A DNA stretch of 64,000 nucleotides, from assembly GCF_026344035.1 (NCBI RefSeq), contig NZ_JAPKND010000002.1, positions 62,001-126,000 of the forward strand. Direction: 5' to 3'. This DNA is from Alcaligenes endophyticus. GTDB taxonomy: Bacteria > Pseudomonadota > Gammaproteobacteria > Burkholderiales > Burkholderiaceae_B. The translations under genes and the position numbers were made by a program. The notes beneath the pieces were generated by a model, which made no database searches, was not told where the DNA came from, and saw only the letters and a program-made list of their open reading frames with translations. Positions 18,068 through 27,500 of the stretch are shown piece by piece; the first letter of the stretch is position 1; each line of letters opens with the position of its first letter.

Positions 18068-19232
18068 CGGGGTTTTCGTGCGAGTTAGTCGCTGAGTCTT
18101 GAATATGGAGTTGGCTAAGATGCATGCCTATATGGTGTAGGCGCTGTTTGACTAATTCGCTGTGAGCACGCAAGAAGTCAGCTTGCTCGGCACTTTGTAT
18201 ATCAACTTGTAGTTGTTGTTGATTGAGTTGAATTTTGAGTTGAACCGTTCCTAGTGTGGGTAAGTGCAAGGTAAGGTTGCTATGCCAGTGCTCTGCTGCC
18301 GCGCTGGGGTCGTGATCGGGGTACTTTTGTACTGTCCATTCTAGCTCGCAGTCTTGCCACGCTTGTCCAGACCAGGTGAAGCTTTGTGTTCCAAGGGTTT
18401 CCAACTGCTGTCGTATCAGTAGATGATGCGACTCTGGTGCGTGGGTAGCCTTTAGCGGCTCATGGGCATGTTGAGAGGGGGATGGCTGATTTTGGGGCTC
18501 TTGTTTTAGCAGGGTAAGGTCATGCTGGCCTGAAGTCCACTGCGCTAGATGAGACTCATAAAACAAACCGCTTTGTTGGGTGCTATGTTGCAACGCTAAG
18601 GAGAGGTATTGGGCTAGCGCCGAGGGTGCATTCGGTTGAGTTTGTGCGGTTTGCAGTAACGCTTGGCTTTTTTTGGGTAAGCTTTGCACGGCGGCTTGTA
18701 GCAGGTCAGGTAGAGCAGGGCGCGACGTATTGAGGTGACGGTGAGCACTGGGCTCGGGGGAGGCAGTCTCAGGAGTAGAGGAGCCTTGCGGCGAGGCGGC
18801 CGTTTGTGGTGGGGGCGCTGGAGGTAACGAAGGCAATAAAACCTGCCTTCCTTGTATCGCAGGGGCTGGCCCCGGATATTGATCCAGCAGGGTTAAAATG
18901 AGCTGGGCGGTACGCCCTAAGGTGGTAGAGGTGGACGATGGCCCGCGGCCTTGGGCGGCAGAAGCGGCTGGATTGGCAGCGGTACTTGGCGCTGTGCCGA
19001 TTCGACCTTTGGCTGGTTGTTGTTGTGCCTGAACGTTATCGACTGATTGCCGAGTACTGCGTGTTGCCGTGTTTTCTGCCCTTTCAGGACGGCCCGCTTG
19101 CCGTGCCTGGCTGACGGCATCGGCGCGTGCGCCGTTCGCTAAGTTCGTTTGCTGCGAGGTATGTAGGCCCAATACGGCATCTAGGCGTTGTATTAATAAA
19201 GTGCCTAAGGACGAGGGGCCGCCGATGCTCAT
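18054..19232 (-). CDS. Second FliK-like hook-length control protein
   Basis: This 392-residue protein has a long Gln/Pro/Ala/Ser-rich N-terminal region (about 1-270). The C-terminal domain has the FliK hook-control fold pattern (HLPTLGTVQLKIQLNQQQLQ). It is clearly distinct from the canonical fliK at 10534-11766 of this window. It is coupled to fliT (ATGA overlap) and to the FlhB-like gene. In other bacteria FliK-like proteins of this type sit next to FhlB. Whether it measures hook length, controls a different secretion step or is a decoy cannot be told from sequence. Confidence 0.8.
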   Translation of the reverse strand: MSIGGPSSLGTLLIQRLDAVLGLHTSQQTNLANGARADAVSQARQAGRPERAENTATRSTRQSVDNVQAQQQPAKGRIGTAPSTAANPAASAAQGRGPSSTSTTLGRTAQLILTLLDQYPGPAPAIQGRQVLLPSLPPAPPPQTAASPQGSSTPETASPEPSAHRHLNTSRPALPDLLQAAVQSLPKKSQALLQTAQTQPNAPSALAQYLSLALQHSTQQSGLFYESHLAQWTSGQHDLTLLKQEPQNQPSPSQHAHEPLKATHAPESHHLLIRQQLETLGTQSFTWSGQAWQDCELEWTVQKYPDHDPSAAAEHWHSNLTLHLPTLGTVQLKIQLNQQQLQVDIQSAEQADFLRAHSELVKQRLHHIGMHLSQLHIQDSATNSHENPDVET

Positions 19233-19567
19233 ACGGGCACTTTATGCGAAGTGTAATAGGTTTCTAGTACATTTTGTTGGCGCTTCATATTGCCCATTAA
19301 ATGCGCGAGTCGTCCCATTTCGGGGGTGGCCAGATTACGGATGGCGGCGTCATCGGCCAATATTCTAGTCAGCAGTTCACGCCGAGCTTGCCGGTCTTGA
19401 AGGCTTAAGGTATCCATTTGCTTTAAACCATGCACTGCCTGAATATATGACTCACATTGAGTCATGACCTCTGGCCATTGATTGTTTTGGGCTAATTGCA
19501 ACATATTGCGGGTGATGTGGGCAATTAGTTGGTATTGCTCAAGTACAGGATTAGATGGATGGCTCAT
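19229..19567 (-). CDS. fliT: Flagellar filament-cap chaperone FliT
   Basis: This helical protein of about 112 residues has FliT-like length and composition and lies directly after fliS and fliD. FliT chaperones the cap protein FliD; in enterobacteria it also binds FlhDC. The start is taken at the ATG at 19567 (MSHPSNP). The GTG at 19579 adds four residues and has no ribosome-binding site. FliT proteins are poorly conserved, so the assignment relies on size, alpha-helical pattern (ARRELLTRILADDAAIRNL) and gene order. Confidence 0.85.
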   Translation of the reverse strand: MSHPSNPVLEQYQLIAHITRNMLQLAQNNQWPEVMTQCESYIQAVHGLKQMDTLSLQDRQARRELLTRILADDAAIRNLATPEMGRLAHLMGNMKRQQNVLETYYTSHKVPV

Positions 19568-19635
19568 TGTGGTACCCACTGTGACACTGAAAATAGAATA
19601 TCAATAGTTTGAAATAAAAATTGTGTAATTGAGTA

Positions 19636-20064
19636 TTAAGTGCTGCTTGGGCGCTTGATATCTACACTGGTTTTCCAGGCGTCGCTAATATCGTGGAGCA
19701 GTCGCTCAGCCAAATTTAGCTTTTCGCCATCATTGTGTAAGTTGGCAAGCATTAAATTTTGAATAATGATGTCGTAGACGGTAATGAGGTTATTGGCCAG
19801 CTCGCCCCCTTTTTCTTTGTCTACTGCCATTTTCAGGCCGGTGTCAACGATGTCTATGGCTTTGGATATAGCCTGACCACGTGCCGCAATATTATTTTGC
19901 TGCATATGAAGTTTGGCTTGCAATATAGCCGCCCTTGCGCCGTTAAATAGGAGCGTAATGAGGTGCTCTGGGCTGGCACTCAGAACTTCAGTTTCTACGC
20001 CTACTTGGGCGTAGCTGCCAACAGAGCGTTGGGCGTAACGGCGAGAAGGAGCGGCATAAGACAT
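19636..20064 (-). CDS. fliS: Flagellin chaperone FliS
   Basis: This 142-residue cytoplasmic chaperone keeps flagellin unpolymerised before export. Family features include the N-terminal Tyr-rich segment, SPEHLITLLFNGA and the central helices (AISKAIDIVDTGLKMAVD). It starts four bases after the fliD stop. The flagellin gene it serves is not in this window. Confidence 0.95.
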   Translation of the reverse strand: MSYAAPSRRYAQRSVGSYAQVGVETEVLSASPEHLITLLFNGARAAILQAKLHMQQNNIAARGQAISKAIDIVDTGLKMAVDKEKGGELANNLITVYDIIIQNLMLANLHNDGEKLNLAERLLHDISDAWKTSVDIKRPSST

Positions 20065-20068
20065 GATG

Positions 20069-21454
20069 TTACTTATTACTATTGTTGAGATTGGACAGCA
20101 TGCTAAGTTGCTGTGTGAGGTAGGAGCTAATACCTTGCATTTGGGTCATCATGGTATCGAGCTGGCTAAATTGCTTGCGATAAGCTTCCAAACGCGTATT
20201 GATGTGTAGCTCGGTGGACTCGTATTGATCTTGCAGCAGTTTGTCGGTGCGTGTAGCACCCTCTATGGCGTTATCAATAAAGCCGCCTTTTTTGGTATAG
20301 AGCTTACCCGCCTCGTCTAGGCGTGCGCCTAATGCGTTTTCGCCAGCAAATAGGCGCTTGACGTCTTCAAGATGGTCACGTATCCCGGCGCTGAGCTTTT
20401 CGTCATCGATGCTCATTTCGCCCGTGTTGGGGTCTGTCTTGATACCTAATTGACTAAGGGTGCGTATGTCGCCTTCATTGGTGGCAAAGCCTAGTGCTTG
20501 ATGCATACTGCTTTGCACCCGACGAACCATTGAGTCGCCGGTGAGTGCTGCCCCTTTTTGCGCATCTACGTCATAGCGCGTCAGTTCTCGGGTGGTGGCA
20601 TTTAATGTATTGTAAGCAGTGACAAAGTCTTTGATCGCTTTGCTAGCAGCGCTGTCATCGCGGCTAACTGTAAGCGTGGTTTGTTCGCCTATTTTACCCT
20701 TGCTAATGTCTATGCTGAGCCCTTCTATGGTGTCTTTCAGAACATTGCCTTGCTGGGTGATAGGGATGTCGTTAATAGTAATAACGGCATTTTTTGCTGC
20801 AGTGGCGCTTATGGCCACATTTGGCTCGGAGTCAGAAAAATCCAAGAACTGCGCCAGCGCTTCATTGCCCTGAACTTGTATGCTGGCAACACTGGCTTGC
20901 GACCCTGTGTCGTTAGCGGTGAGCAATAGACGATGTGGCTGGCTGCCGCCGTCGTTAATGAGTGTGGCGCTAACACCGGCTTTGTTGTCGGCGTTAATGG
21001 CGCGCATAATGCCTTCAAGCGAGGTGTCTTTGCCCTCGAGATCAATGGTATGTGCTTTGCCGTCAGCCAGAGTGATGGTAATACTACCGTTGGATCCGAT
21101 GGCCTCGGTGCGGCTTTCTTGGCCCTTGGCCAATAAAGTTTGTGAGGTGGCAATAGACTCAATGTTCAGGGTGTATTTTCCCGGACTGGCTTTCGCTGTG
21201 CCAGTGGCTGACACGAGCTCGTTGCTACTGCTTACTTTTACAGCACCGTAAGTGTCTGGGTTATTAAGCGCTTTACCCGCTTTTTGCAGGTTTTCTATGG
21301 TGCTTTTTAGCTTGCTGTAAGCGGAAATGCGTTGCGTATTCTCGATTTGCCGGTTTTGAACCAATTGTAAGGACTGGTTTTCCACCTTGCGTAATTCCGA
21401 CAAAATGTCGTCGACTTTAAGTCCCGAGCCTATGCCAATGGAGGAAATAGCCAT
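20069..21454 (-). CDS. fliD: Flagellar filament cap protein FliD
   Basis: This 461-residue hook-associated protein 2 has a conserved N-terminal domain (SIGIGSGLKVDDILSELR), variable middle head domains, and a conserved coiled-coil C-terminus ending in QGISSYLTQQLSMLSN. FliD caps the growing filament and folds incoming flagellin. A good AGGAG lies seven bases before the ATG. Together with flaG, fliS and fliT it forms the late filament group, probably read from the sigma-28-type promoter upstream of flaG. Confidence 0.95.
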   Translation of the reverse strand: MAISSIGIGSGLKVDDILSELRKVENQSLQLVQNRQIENTQRISAYSKLKSTIENLQKAGKALNNPDTYGAVKVSSSNELVSATGTAKASPGKYTLNIESIATSQTLLAKGQESRTEAIGSNGSITITLADGKAHTIDLEGKDTSLEGIMRAINADNKAGVSATLINDGGSQPHRLLLTANDTGSQASVASIQVQGNEALAQFLDFSDSEPNVAISATAAKNAVITINDIPITQQGNVLKDTIEGLSIDISKGKIGEQTTLTVSRDDSAASKAIKDFVTAYNTLNATTRELTRYDVDAQKGAALTGDSMVRRVQSSMHQALGFATNEGDIRTLSQLGIKTDPNTGEMSIDDEKLSAGIRDHLEDVKRLFAGENALGARLDEAGKLYTKKGGFIDNAIEGATRTDKLLQDQYESTELHINTRLEAYRKQFSQLDTMMTQMQGISSYLTQQLSMLSNLNNSNK

Positions 21455-21541
21455 GTAATACTCCTGAGTTTCAGTTATTGTGCCGCGAGCTGGAATGAAG
21501 TAAAGCGTTTGTCTAAGCCGCTAATGTAGGTCTGTTTTGCT

Positions 21542-21943
21542 TTATGCCTGAACGTTAACGGTTTGCCCTTGTAGTTGAACAATCATTTTGGCGATTTGAA
21601 TGACGGCATCAGAGGGGACGGTGCGTAGTACCTCGCCAGTGGTGTTGTCGATGATGGATACCACCAGCCGTTGTGCGTCTTCGTCCATATCGAAACGCAT
21701 GCCTGTAGCCCATGCATCCATAGAACTATTAAGGTTTTTTAGCACCTGATCAATGGAGTTGATTTCCCAAGAGCTTGCTGGATTTTTTTCTGGCCAGCGT
21801 TTGTCGAGCTGGTTTTGGGTATCGCTGGCGCTGGTGGGAGTAACCTTTGTGGCGGCGTTGATAGGGAGGTGCTGCCCAGGGGCGTCAGTGTGGGCCTGTA
21901 TTGGCTCAAGCGAGGCTTGAGGGCCATTAACGGGTGTAATCAT
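21542..21943 (-). CDS. flaG: FlaG family flagellar protein
   Basis: This 133-residue protein has a C-terminal FlaG domain (LRFD-type: MRFDMDEDAQRLVVSIIDN, then VLRTVPSD). FlaG proteins affect filament length, but their mechanism is unclear. The N-terminal half is low complexity. A GGAG precedes the ATG. It is the first gene of the late flagellar group and lies divergent to fliA. Confidence 0.93.
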   Translation of the reverse strand: MITPVNGPQASLEPIQAHTDAPGQHLPINAATKVTPTSASDTQNQLDKRWPEKNPASSWEINSIDQVLKNLNSSMDAWATGMRFDMDEDAQRLVVSIIDNTTGEVLRTVPSDAVIQIAKMIVQLQGQTVNVQA

Positions 21944-22028
21944 GAAAGGGCTCCATGCGTACGTTACGCGTTGTATATGGCCCGTGTAGACAGTGCAGCA
22001 CTGCGAGTCAGGCCTTCTCTGAGTTTTA

Positions 22029-22055
22029 GTAACGGCGTAATTGACGTTTACTTTA
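22029..22055 (-). promoter_or_regulatory. Sigma-28 (FliA) promoter candidate for flaG-fliD-fliS-fliT
   Basis: On the minus strand the sequence reads TAAAGTAA, then 11 bases, then GCCGTTAC. The enterobacterial sigma-28 consensus is TAAAGTTT-N11-GCCGATAA: 6 of 8 match in each block, with exact spacing. The last base of the -10 element is about 86 bases upstream of flaG, a normal leader length. The flaG-fliD group is typically a late, FliA-dependent class, and fliA itself lies on the other side of this promoter. Confidence 0.7.
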
Positions 22056-22123
22056 ATTTTTTCCGTGGCTAAGCGTGTTTTTTTCTTTAATAGCGAAAAC
22101 AGGGTGTTTTATCCGGTTCATCT

Positions 22124-22145
22124 CCACGCTATGGCTGCAGCGTGG
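22124..22145. repeat. Short inverted repeat upstream of fliA
   Basis: CCACGCT (22124-22130) and AGCGTGG (22139-22145) form a perfect 7-base stem with an 8-base loop, about 50 bases before the fliA start. It could be a regulator-binding dyad for fliA transcription. No T-tract follows, so it is not a terminator. The remainder of the 252-base flaG-fliA gap shows only the sigma-28 promoter. Confidence 0.35.
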
Positions 22146-22195
22146 TTCAAGCACAATAGTCGAGAAAATAACTATCTTCCGGAACTCCATGACCT

Positions 22196-22960
22196 ATGTC
22201 CCGTACTGAAGACTCTCTGGTCGAGCAATATGCTCCACTAGTGCGTCGCCAGGCGTTGCAACTGGTGTCGCGTCTGCCTGCAAGTGTCGAACTGGACGAT
22301 TTGATTCAGGCCGGCATGATGGGTTTGCTTGACGCTGTTCGGCGCTATCAAGTCTTAGTGCAGGCGCAATTTGAAACCTACGCCATTACTCGTATTCGGG
22401 GGGCGATGTTAGACGAGTTACGCAGCCAAGATTGGCTCCCGCGTAGCGTGCGCAGTAAAAGTCGCCAAATTGACAAGGCGATTCAAACGCTCCGGCAACG
22501 CTTGTTGCGTGAGCCTGCTGAATCAGAAATTGCTGCTGAGCTTGATCTGCCTTTAGATCAATACCACTTATTGCTCGAAGAGGCTGTAGGTGTGCAAGTG
22601 GTCCACTACGAGGACCTGACCGGGCCAGTTGATGCCGACCGTCAAGATGTGCTCGCTTATCTAGATCAAGAAACTAGCCACAGCACGCCTTTGTTAAATC
22701 CATTGGATCAATTGCTTTCGCATGGCTTGCGTGCTGCTTTAGTGGCGGCTATTGAAGCCTTACCCGAACGAGAAAAGCTTTTATTGTCTTTGCAGTTTGA
22801 GAAGGATTTAAATCAAAAGGAAATTGCCTTAGTGCTAGGGGTAACGGAAGGGCGTGTCTCGCAACTGCGAAGTCAGGCCGTGGCGCGTATTAGGGCAAGT
22901 TTAGATAAAGACAGTTGGGGTAATGCCCTTACGCCATCTGAATATCAATTGTTGCTTTAA
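22196..22960 (+). CDS. fliA: Flagellar sigma factor FliA (sigma-28)
   Basis: This 254-residue sigma-70-family factor has region 2 (ELDDLIQAGMMGLLDAVRRY), region 3 (EPAESEIAAELDLPLDQY) and a region 4 helix-turn-helix (LNQKEIALVLGVTEGRVSQL). It directs late flagellar and chemotaxis transcription and is normally held by the anti-sigma factor FlgM, which is not in the window. The start (MSRTEDSLVEQYAPLV) aligns with the usual FliA N-terminus, though the Shine-Dalgarno is weak. It is divergent from flaG and immediately upstream of the srf operon. I saw no terminator between fliA and srfA. Confidence 0.95.
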   Translation: MSRTEDSLVEQYAPLVRRQALQLVSRLPASVELDDLIQAGMMGLLDAVRRYQVLVQAQFETYAITRIRGAMLDELRSQDWLPRSVRSKSRQIDKAIQTLRQRLLREPAESEIAAELDLPLDQYHLLLEEAVGVQVVHYEDLTGPVDADRQDVLAYLDQETSHSTPLLNPLDQLLSHGLRAALVAAIEALPEREKLLLSLQFEKDLNQKEIALVLGVTEGRVSQLRSQAVARIRASLDKDSWGNALTPSEYQLLL

Positions 22961-23095
22961 ATAGTGCCTAAGTCGTCAGTAACGGCTTATTACGTCGAGG
23001 CAAGGTATTTCTAATAGTTGTCTGATTGGTTCTTGATACTCATCGGGTCTCACATCTGAGTTAATATGTAACTTTTTTGCACGCATGGATCTTAT

Positions 23096-24547
23096 ATGAA
23101 ACGGGGTGTGTTATTGCGCAGTGGTCAGGTAGATTCGCTGCTAAGCCTGGGGGAGGGTGGGCGTTCCGTATATCGTTTAGCTGATCAGTTGCGTGACACC
23201 TTACGAAGGCAGGTAAACCCTGCCAGCGCGGAGCATCTAGCGGTGCCCGAGACCAACGAGCAAGGTACGAACTTAGATTGGTATAGCCCCATACCAGGGC
23301 ATGTGGTTGCCTGGACCGCAGCCACAGAAGAGGAAAGGGCGCAGGCAACGGCCCAATTGGAACGTTTACAAGAAGAAGTGCGTAGCGTCTCCCTAGAGGG
23401 GCAAAGTCGTGGAGCAGACAGCGAACGTGTCGTGTTCTACAAGCTTTTCCACCATGTATTACAGTTTCCCGATGAAAACTATGTTTACTTAGTTGGGGGC
23501 AAGCCGGTTGTTACCTTTTGGGGCTTTGTGCACCATAACGCTAAACCCGCTCCCGATCCTTTGCTTTGTCTACGACCGCGTATCGCCGCCCCTCCCGCAG
23601 CGCCGGCGTCCGGGGCTGCGGTTGTACCTCCACCAGTCCCACCTGTTGTGACGCAGGTGTCCTCTACAAGTTGGTGGGGCAGAAACTGGTGGCGTTTGTT
23701 ATTAGCTGCCTTGGCTTTAGCGTTATTGTTATTTGGTTTGCGTTGGTGCAGTCAGCCCAATTTGCCAGCAGGTTTGCCCAGTATCAGTCTGCCTAGTTGG
23801 ACACTCTCTTGGTTCTCTAAGCCTTGGGGTAATGTTTCGCTACCATCGGTGAACACGCCTCAGGTATCCCTGCCGTCTCTTCCAGAGGTCAACCTCACTG
23901 GCGGGGGGCTTCCCAGTGTAGGCTTGCCTAATTTGGGGGTGGATCCTCAAATGCCAGCGTTGAACGACTTAACGGCTCCAGAGCTACCGGTTGCCCCAGA
24001 CTTGGCAGTTGAGCCTCCGGTGCTAGAAGGGCAGGGGGAAAATATGCCCCCTATGCCCCCTATGGCCGCTCAGCCAGAGTTGAGCGGCGAGTCACCAGGC
24101 CAAACCGGTCTTGAGCCGCCACTTATTTCTGCTGCGCCCAGCGCCCCCACGCCGCCTAGCATTTCAACAGGGCCTGCCTTACAAATACCTCCAGCGGCAA
24201 TGAATACCGGTGCCGTTGACTTCTTAAATGGCAACTGGACCGCGAATATGGGCGTGCAAGATAGCCGCACGGGTAAGCCTGTCCAGTTAAGCTATGGTTT
24301 TGAGAAAGGCCAAGGCTCTGTTACGTTAAAGCGGGGCGATGGGGTGGAATGCACAGCCCCTGTGCAGGCAGCGCTCAATAGCGGCCAGCTCATGATCGAT
24401 AACCAGGCTGCAGCAAAGTGTTCGGATGCGGGCACTTACGACATGCCGCAAATACGTTGTGAGCCCACCGGTCAGGCGGGTGCAGCCCGTTGTGCTGGTG
24501 TATATGGCGATAAAGAATTTCCTCTGGCCTTGCATCAGACGGATTAA
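23096..24547 (+). CDS. srfA: SrfA-family protein, single-pass membrane protein
   Basis: This 483-residue protein resembles SrfA of the Salmonella srfABC operon. The N-terminal domain (about 1-150) contains LRSGQVDSLLSLGEGG and VYLVGGKPVVTFWGFV. A Pro-rich stretch (160-185) precedes one membrane helix (about 199-217). A long periplasmic Pro/Leu/Ser-rich linker follows (about 220-370), with repeated 'LPS' units. The C-terminal domain (about 372-483) has cysteines likely to form disulfides. The predicted topology is N-terminus in the cytoplasm, C-terminus in the periplasm. Family identity is from memory of the protein pattern; the function is unknown. It is the first gene of the operon, 135 bases after fliA, with only a weak ribosome-binding site. 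I found no clear promoter in that gap. Confidence 0.8.
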   Translation: MKRGVLLRSGQVDSLLSLGEGGRSVYRLADQLRDTLRRQVNPASAEHLAVPETNEQGTNLDWYSPIPGHVVAWTAATEEERAQATAQLERLQEEVRSVSLEGQSRGADSERVVFYKLFHHVLQFPDENYVYLVGGKPVVTFWGFVHHNAKPAPDPLLCLRPRIAAPPAAPASGAAVVPPPVPPVVTQVSSTSWWGRNWWRLLLAALALALLLFGLRWCSQPNLPAGLPSISLPSWTLSWFSKPWGNVSLPSVNTPQVSLPSLPEVNLTGGGLPSVGLPNLGVDPQMPALNDLTAPELPVAPDLAVEPPVLEGQGENMPPMPPMAAQPELSGESPGQTGLEPPLISAAPSAPTPPSISTGPALQIPPAAMNTGAVDFLNGNWTANMGVQDSRTGKPVQLSYGFEKGQGSVTLKRGDGVECTAPVQAALNSGQLMIDNQAAAKCSDAGTYDMPQIRCEPTGQAGAARCAGVYGDKEFPLALHQTD

Positions 24548-24564
24548 CTGGACGGATAAATGTT

Positions 24565-27500
24565 ATGTTGCCTGAGTTAAGCAATTACGATGAAGTGGTG
24601 TCTTTAATCGCAGACACCGGAGTGCAATTTCTCGATTTTGGCGTGAATGTACACGCTATCCCAGAGGGCCAGAAAAGGCCGCTGAAAGATTTGCGCGTTG
24701 AGTTTGCTACGCCCAATGGCATGCAATGGCATGCGTTGTGTGAAGGACTGAAAAAAGGCTTAGAAGGGCAAACTGCTCAAGACGACGAAGAGGGTTTGTT
24801 TTATCAGGGGCCTAAAGGGCAAGCGGTTGAGTATTACCAAGATGCCAACGGTTGGTTTGAGCTGGATGTGGGTCTGGCTACCAGTCTAGATCTGTTTGAT
24901 GGGCAGTGGCTGCCTGTGCCTTTTTTATGGCTCAATCCCCCCAGCACGTACGGAGAGGGGCCTTCCAGTTGGTGCTTGTTGCGTATTGTGCGTCTGGAAA
25001 AAACCGATACAGATGGTAATACTCATCGCATTACATTTGCTTTCGACACACGTAGCTTACCCGAACGCCAAAATATGGCCTACTTGGCACCCGGGCCGCA
25101 AGATTCCTCGTTAGGGCGTTTGTTTCATTTGGCGTGTGACTCAGCCCAAATGCAGTGGTTCCTAGATAAAGACTGGGTGCAAAGTTGGCTGAAAGATCTG
25201 TACGAGGAAAATCCTAATAAAGTGCGTCGCCTAGAGTTAGGTTACGAGGTGGACGCGGTACAGTCAGCCCGTTTGTACTACCTAGCGCTGTTGCGCCTGT
25301 TTGCGCCAGTGCATGACATTGATACGAAGCGCAGCAAGCCTTATGTGCAGTTGCCCATGGTTCAGGTACGTAAGGTTGATTGGCAAGATGATCAGCTTAT
25401 TCCTGTGGACTTAGTGCTTGATGTAGGCAACTCACGTACTTGCGGTATTGTGGTCGAGGATCACAAGCAAGACAACACGGCGTTAAGGCAAAACTATGTC
25501 CTGCAGTTGCGTGATCTGTCTCAGCCCGAGCAGGTTTATAACCAAGCCTTTGTCAGCCGGGTAGAGTTCGCTCAAGCCAGTTTTGGCAAGCGTAATTGGT
25601 TGGCGCAAAGCGGTCATGTTAATGCTTTTATTTGGCCATCGTGGGTACGCGTAGGCCAAGAGGCTGAACGCCTAGCAAGTTTGCGCCGGGGTACTGAGGG
25701 GACAACAGGCTTGTCTAGCCCTAAACGCTATTTGTGGGATCAAAACGAGTACCAGCACGGTTGGCGTTTTAGCCATCTGTTCGATCGCTCCGATGTAGAG
25801 CGCCCTGTTGATACCAGGCCGTTAAACGTGTTGGTGAATGATCAAGGCGAGGCTCTGTATACCTTAGACGAAGAAGACCGCGACACGGTGTTTTCACCTT
25901 GCTATTCGCGTAGTTCTTTGATGACCTTTATGTTGGTGGAAACACTGGCTCAGGCATTATTGCAAATTAATAGTCCTGCGCAACGTATGCGCCAAGGACA
26001 TGCCAATAAAGCCAGAATTTTACGCAATATTGTCTTAACGGTGCCACCGGGCATGCCGTTGGCCGAGCGCAGCATTTTGCAAGAGCGCCTGGGCCAGGCG
26101 GTGGGTTTGTTGTGGAAAAGTATGGAGTGGTACGAAGGGGATGAAAACCCCTTTAAGTTTGACCCTAGCTCTGGCGACGTGTTGCATGTGCCCTTGCCTA
26201 ATTTCCGGGTCGAGTGGGACGAGGCGACATGTTCCCAACTGGTGTATTTGTACACGGAAATTGTCGAGAATTTCTCAGGCCATGCCGATGAGTTTTTTGA
26301 CCTGATGGCCAGCCCAGATAAAGTCGAACGTAAAAAGTTGACCGTTGGTACCATCGATATTGGTGGCGGGACGACGGACATTGTTATTAATGACTATAGT
26401 TTGACAGCTCCTAATCAAGACCCTGCGACCGCGCTGGGGAGTGGAGCAGGTACGGATACGATTTATCCTTTGCAGCGCTTTCGCGATAGCTTCAAAGTGG
26501 CCGGCGATGACATATTGCTCGATGTGATCCAGCAATATGTATTACGTGCGTTAACCTTAGCGTTGCGTGAAGCAGATGTGCAGGATGTAGAGGCCTTCTT
26601 ATCGCGTATCTGCAGTATGGAAAACAACGATGCACGCAAGCAGGTGTTACGACAACAACTGACTTTGCAGGTGTTTGTACCGCTAGGGCTGACCTTGTTA
26701 AAGCACTATGAAGAGTATGAGCCTGAACAAGGGCGTACTCAGGCACGCAGTGTGCGTTGGGGTGATTTACTTGAGTTCGAGGGTTTGGCCGTGGCGAGCG
26801 CGCCGGACGCAGATAGCGTTCAGGCACCAGAGGATACGGCAGACGACGTAGACGATGCCGATAGCGCCGAACACGCTCTAGCACCGGCTAAAACCAAAGT
26901 AGCACAGCAAGTTATTGATTATGTTATGCAAGAGTTGCGCCTGCATACGGGGCGTGATTGTAAATTTGACATAAGTCAGGTGGCAATGAAAATTGACCCA
27001 GCCAGCTTGCATGCGGCTTTTATGGCCGGCAAGTTAAATATCAATACCCCTTTGCGGGCTATATGTGAAGTGCTCAGCCATTACCAATGTGATGTGATTT
27101 TATTGGCAGGTCGTCCGTCCCGTTTGCCTGGCGTACAAGCGTATGTACGCTCGTACTTGCCAGCTTCGCCCAGCCGTATCGTGCCGATGCAAAATTACCG
27201 TACGGGTGGCTGGTATCCATTCAATCACAATGGTCGCATCAGCGATCCAAAAAGTACGGCTTCTGTTGGTGCCATGCTGTGCTTGTTGAGTGCCGACTTG
27301 AAAGTGCCCAGCTTTAATTTTCGTGTCAAGCAGCTCAAGCCTATGTCGGTGCTACGTCATATTGGCGCTATCGATTTGGCCAATCAGATCAAAAGCTCAG
27401 ATGTTATTTATAGCGATGTTCTTGGCTTTGATGAAGAAACGGGTGAGCATGTGCTGAAGCTCAAAAGCGCTAAGTCGGATCAAGACAGTGGAGGCTTCCA

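Noticed and set aside
6162-21943. Virulence type III secretion system
   Set aside because: The FliP/Q/R/I/H and FlhB-like genes come with C-ring, FliD, FliS and FlaG genes, so this is the flagellar export system.
23033-23067. Sigma-70 promoter for srfA (TTGATA and TAATAT)
   Set aside because: The spacer is 23 bases, too long for a normal promoter, so I do not annotate it.
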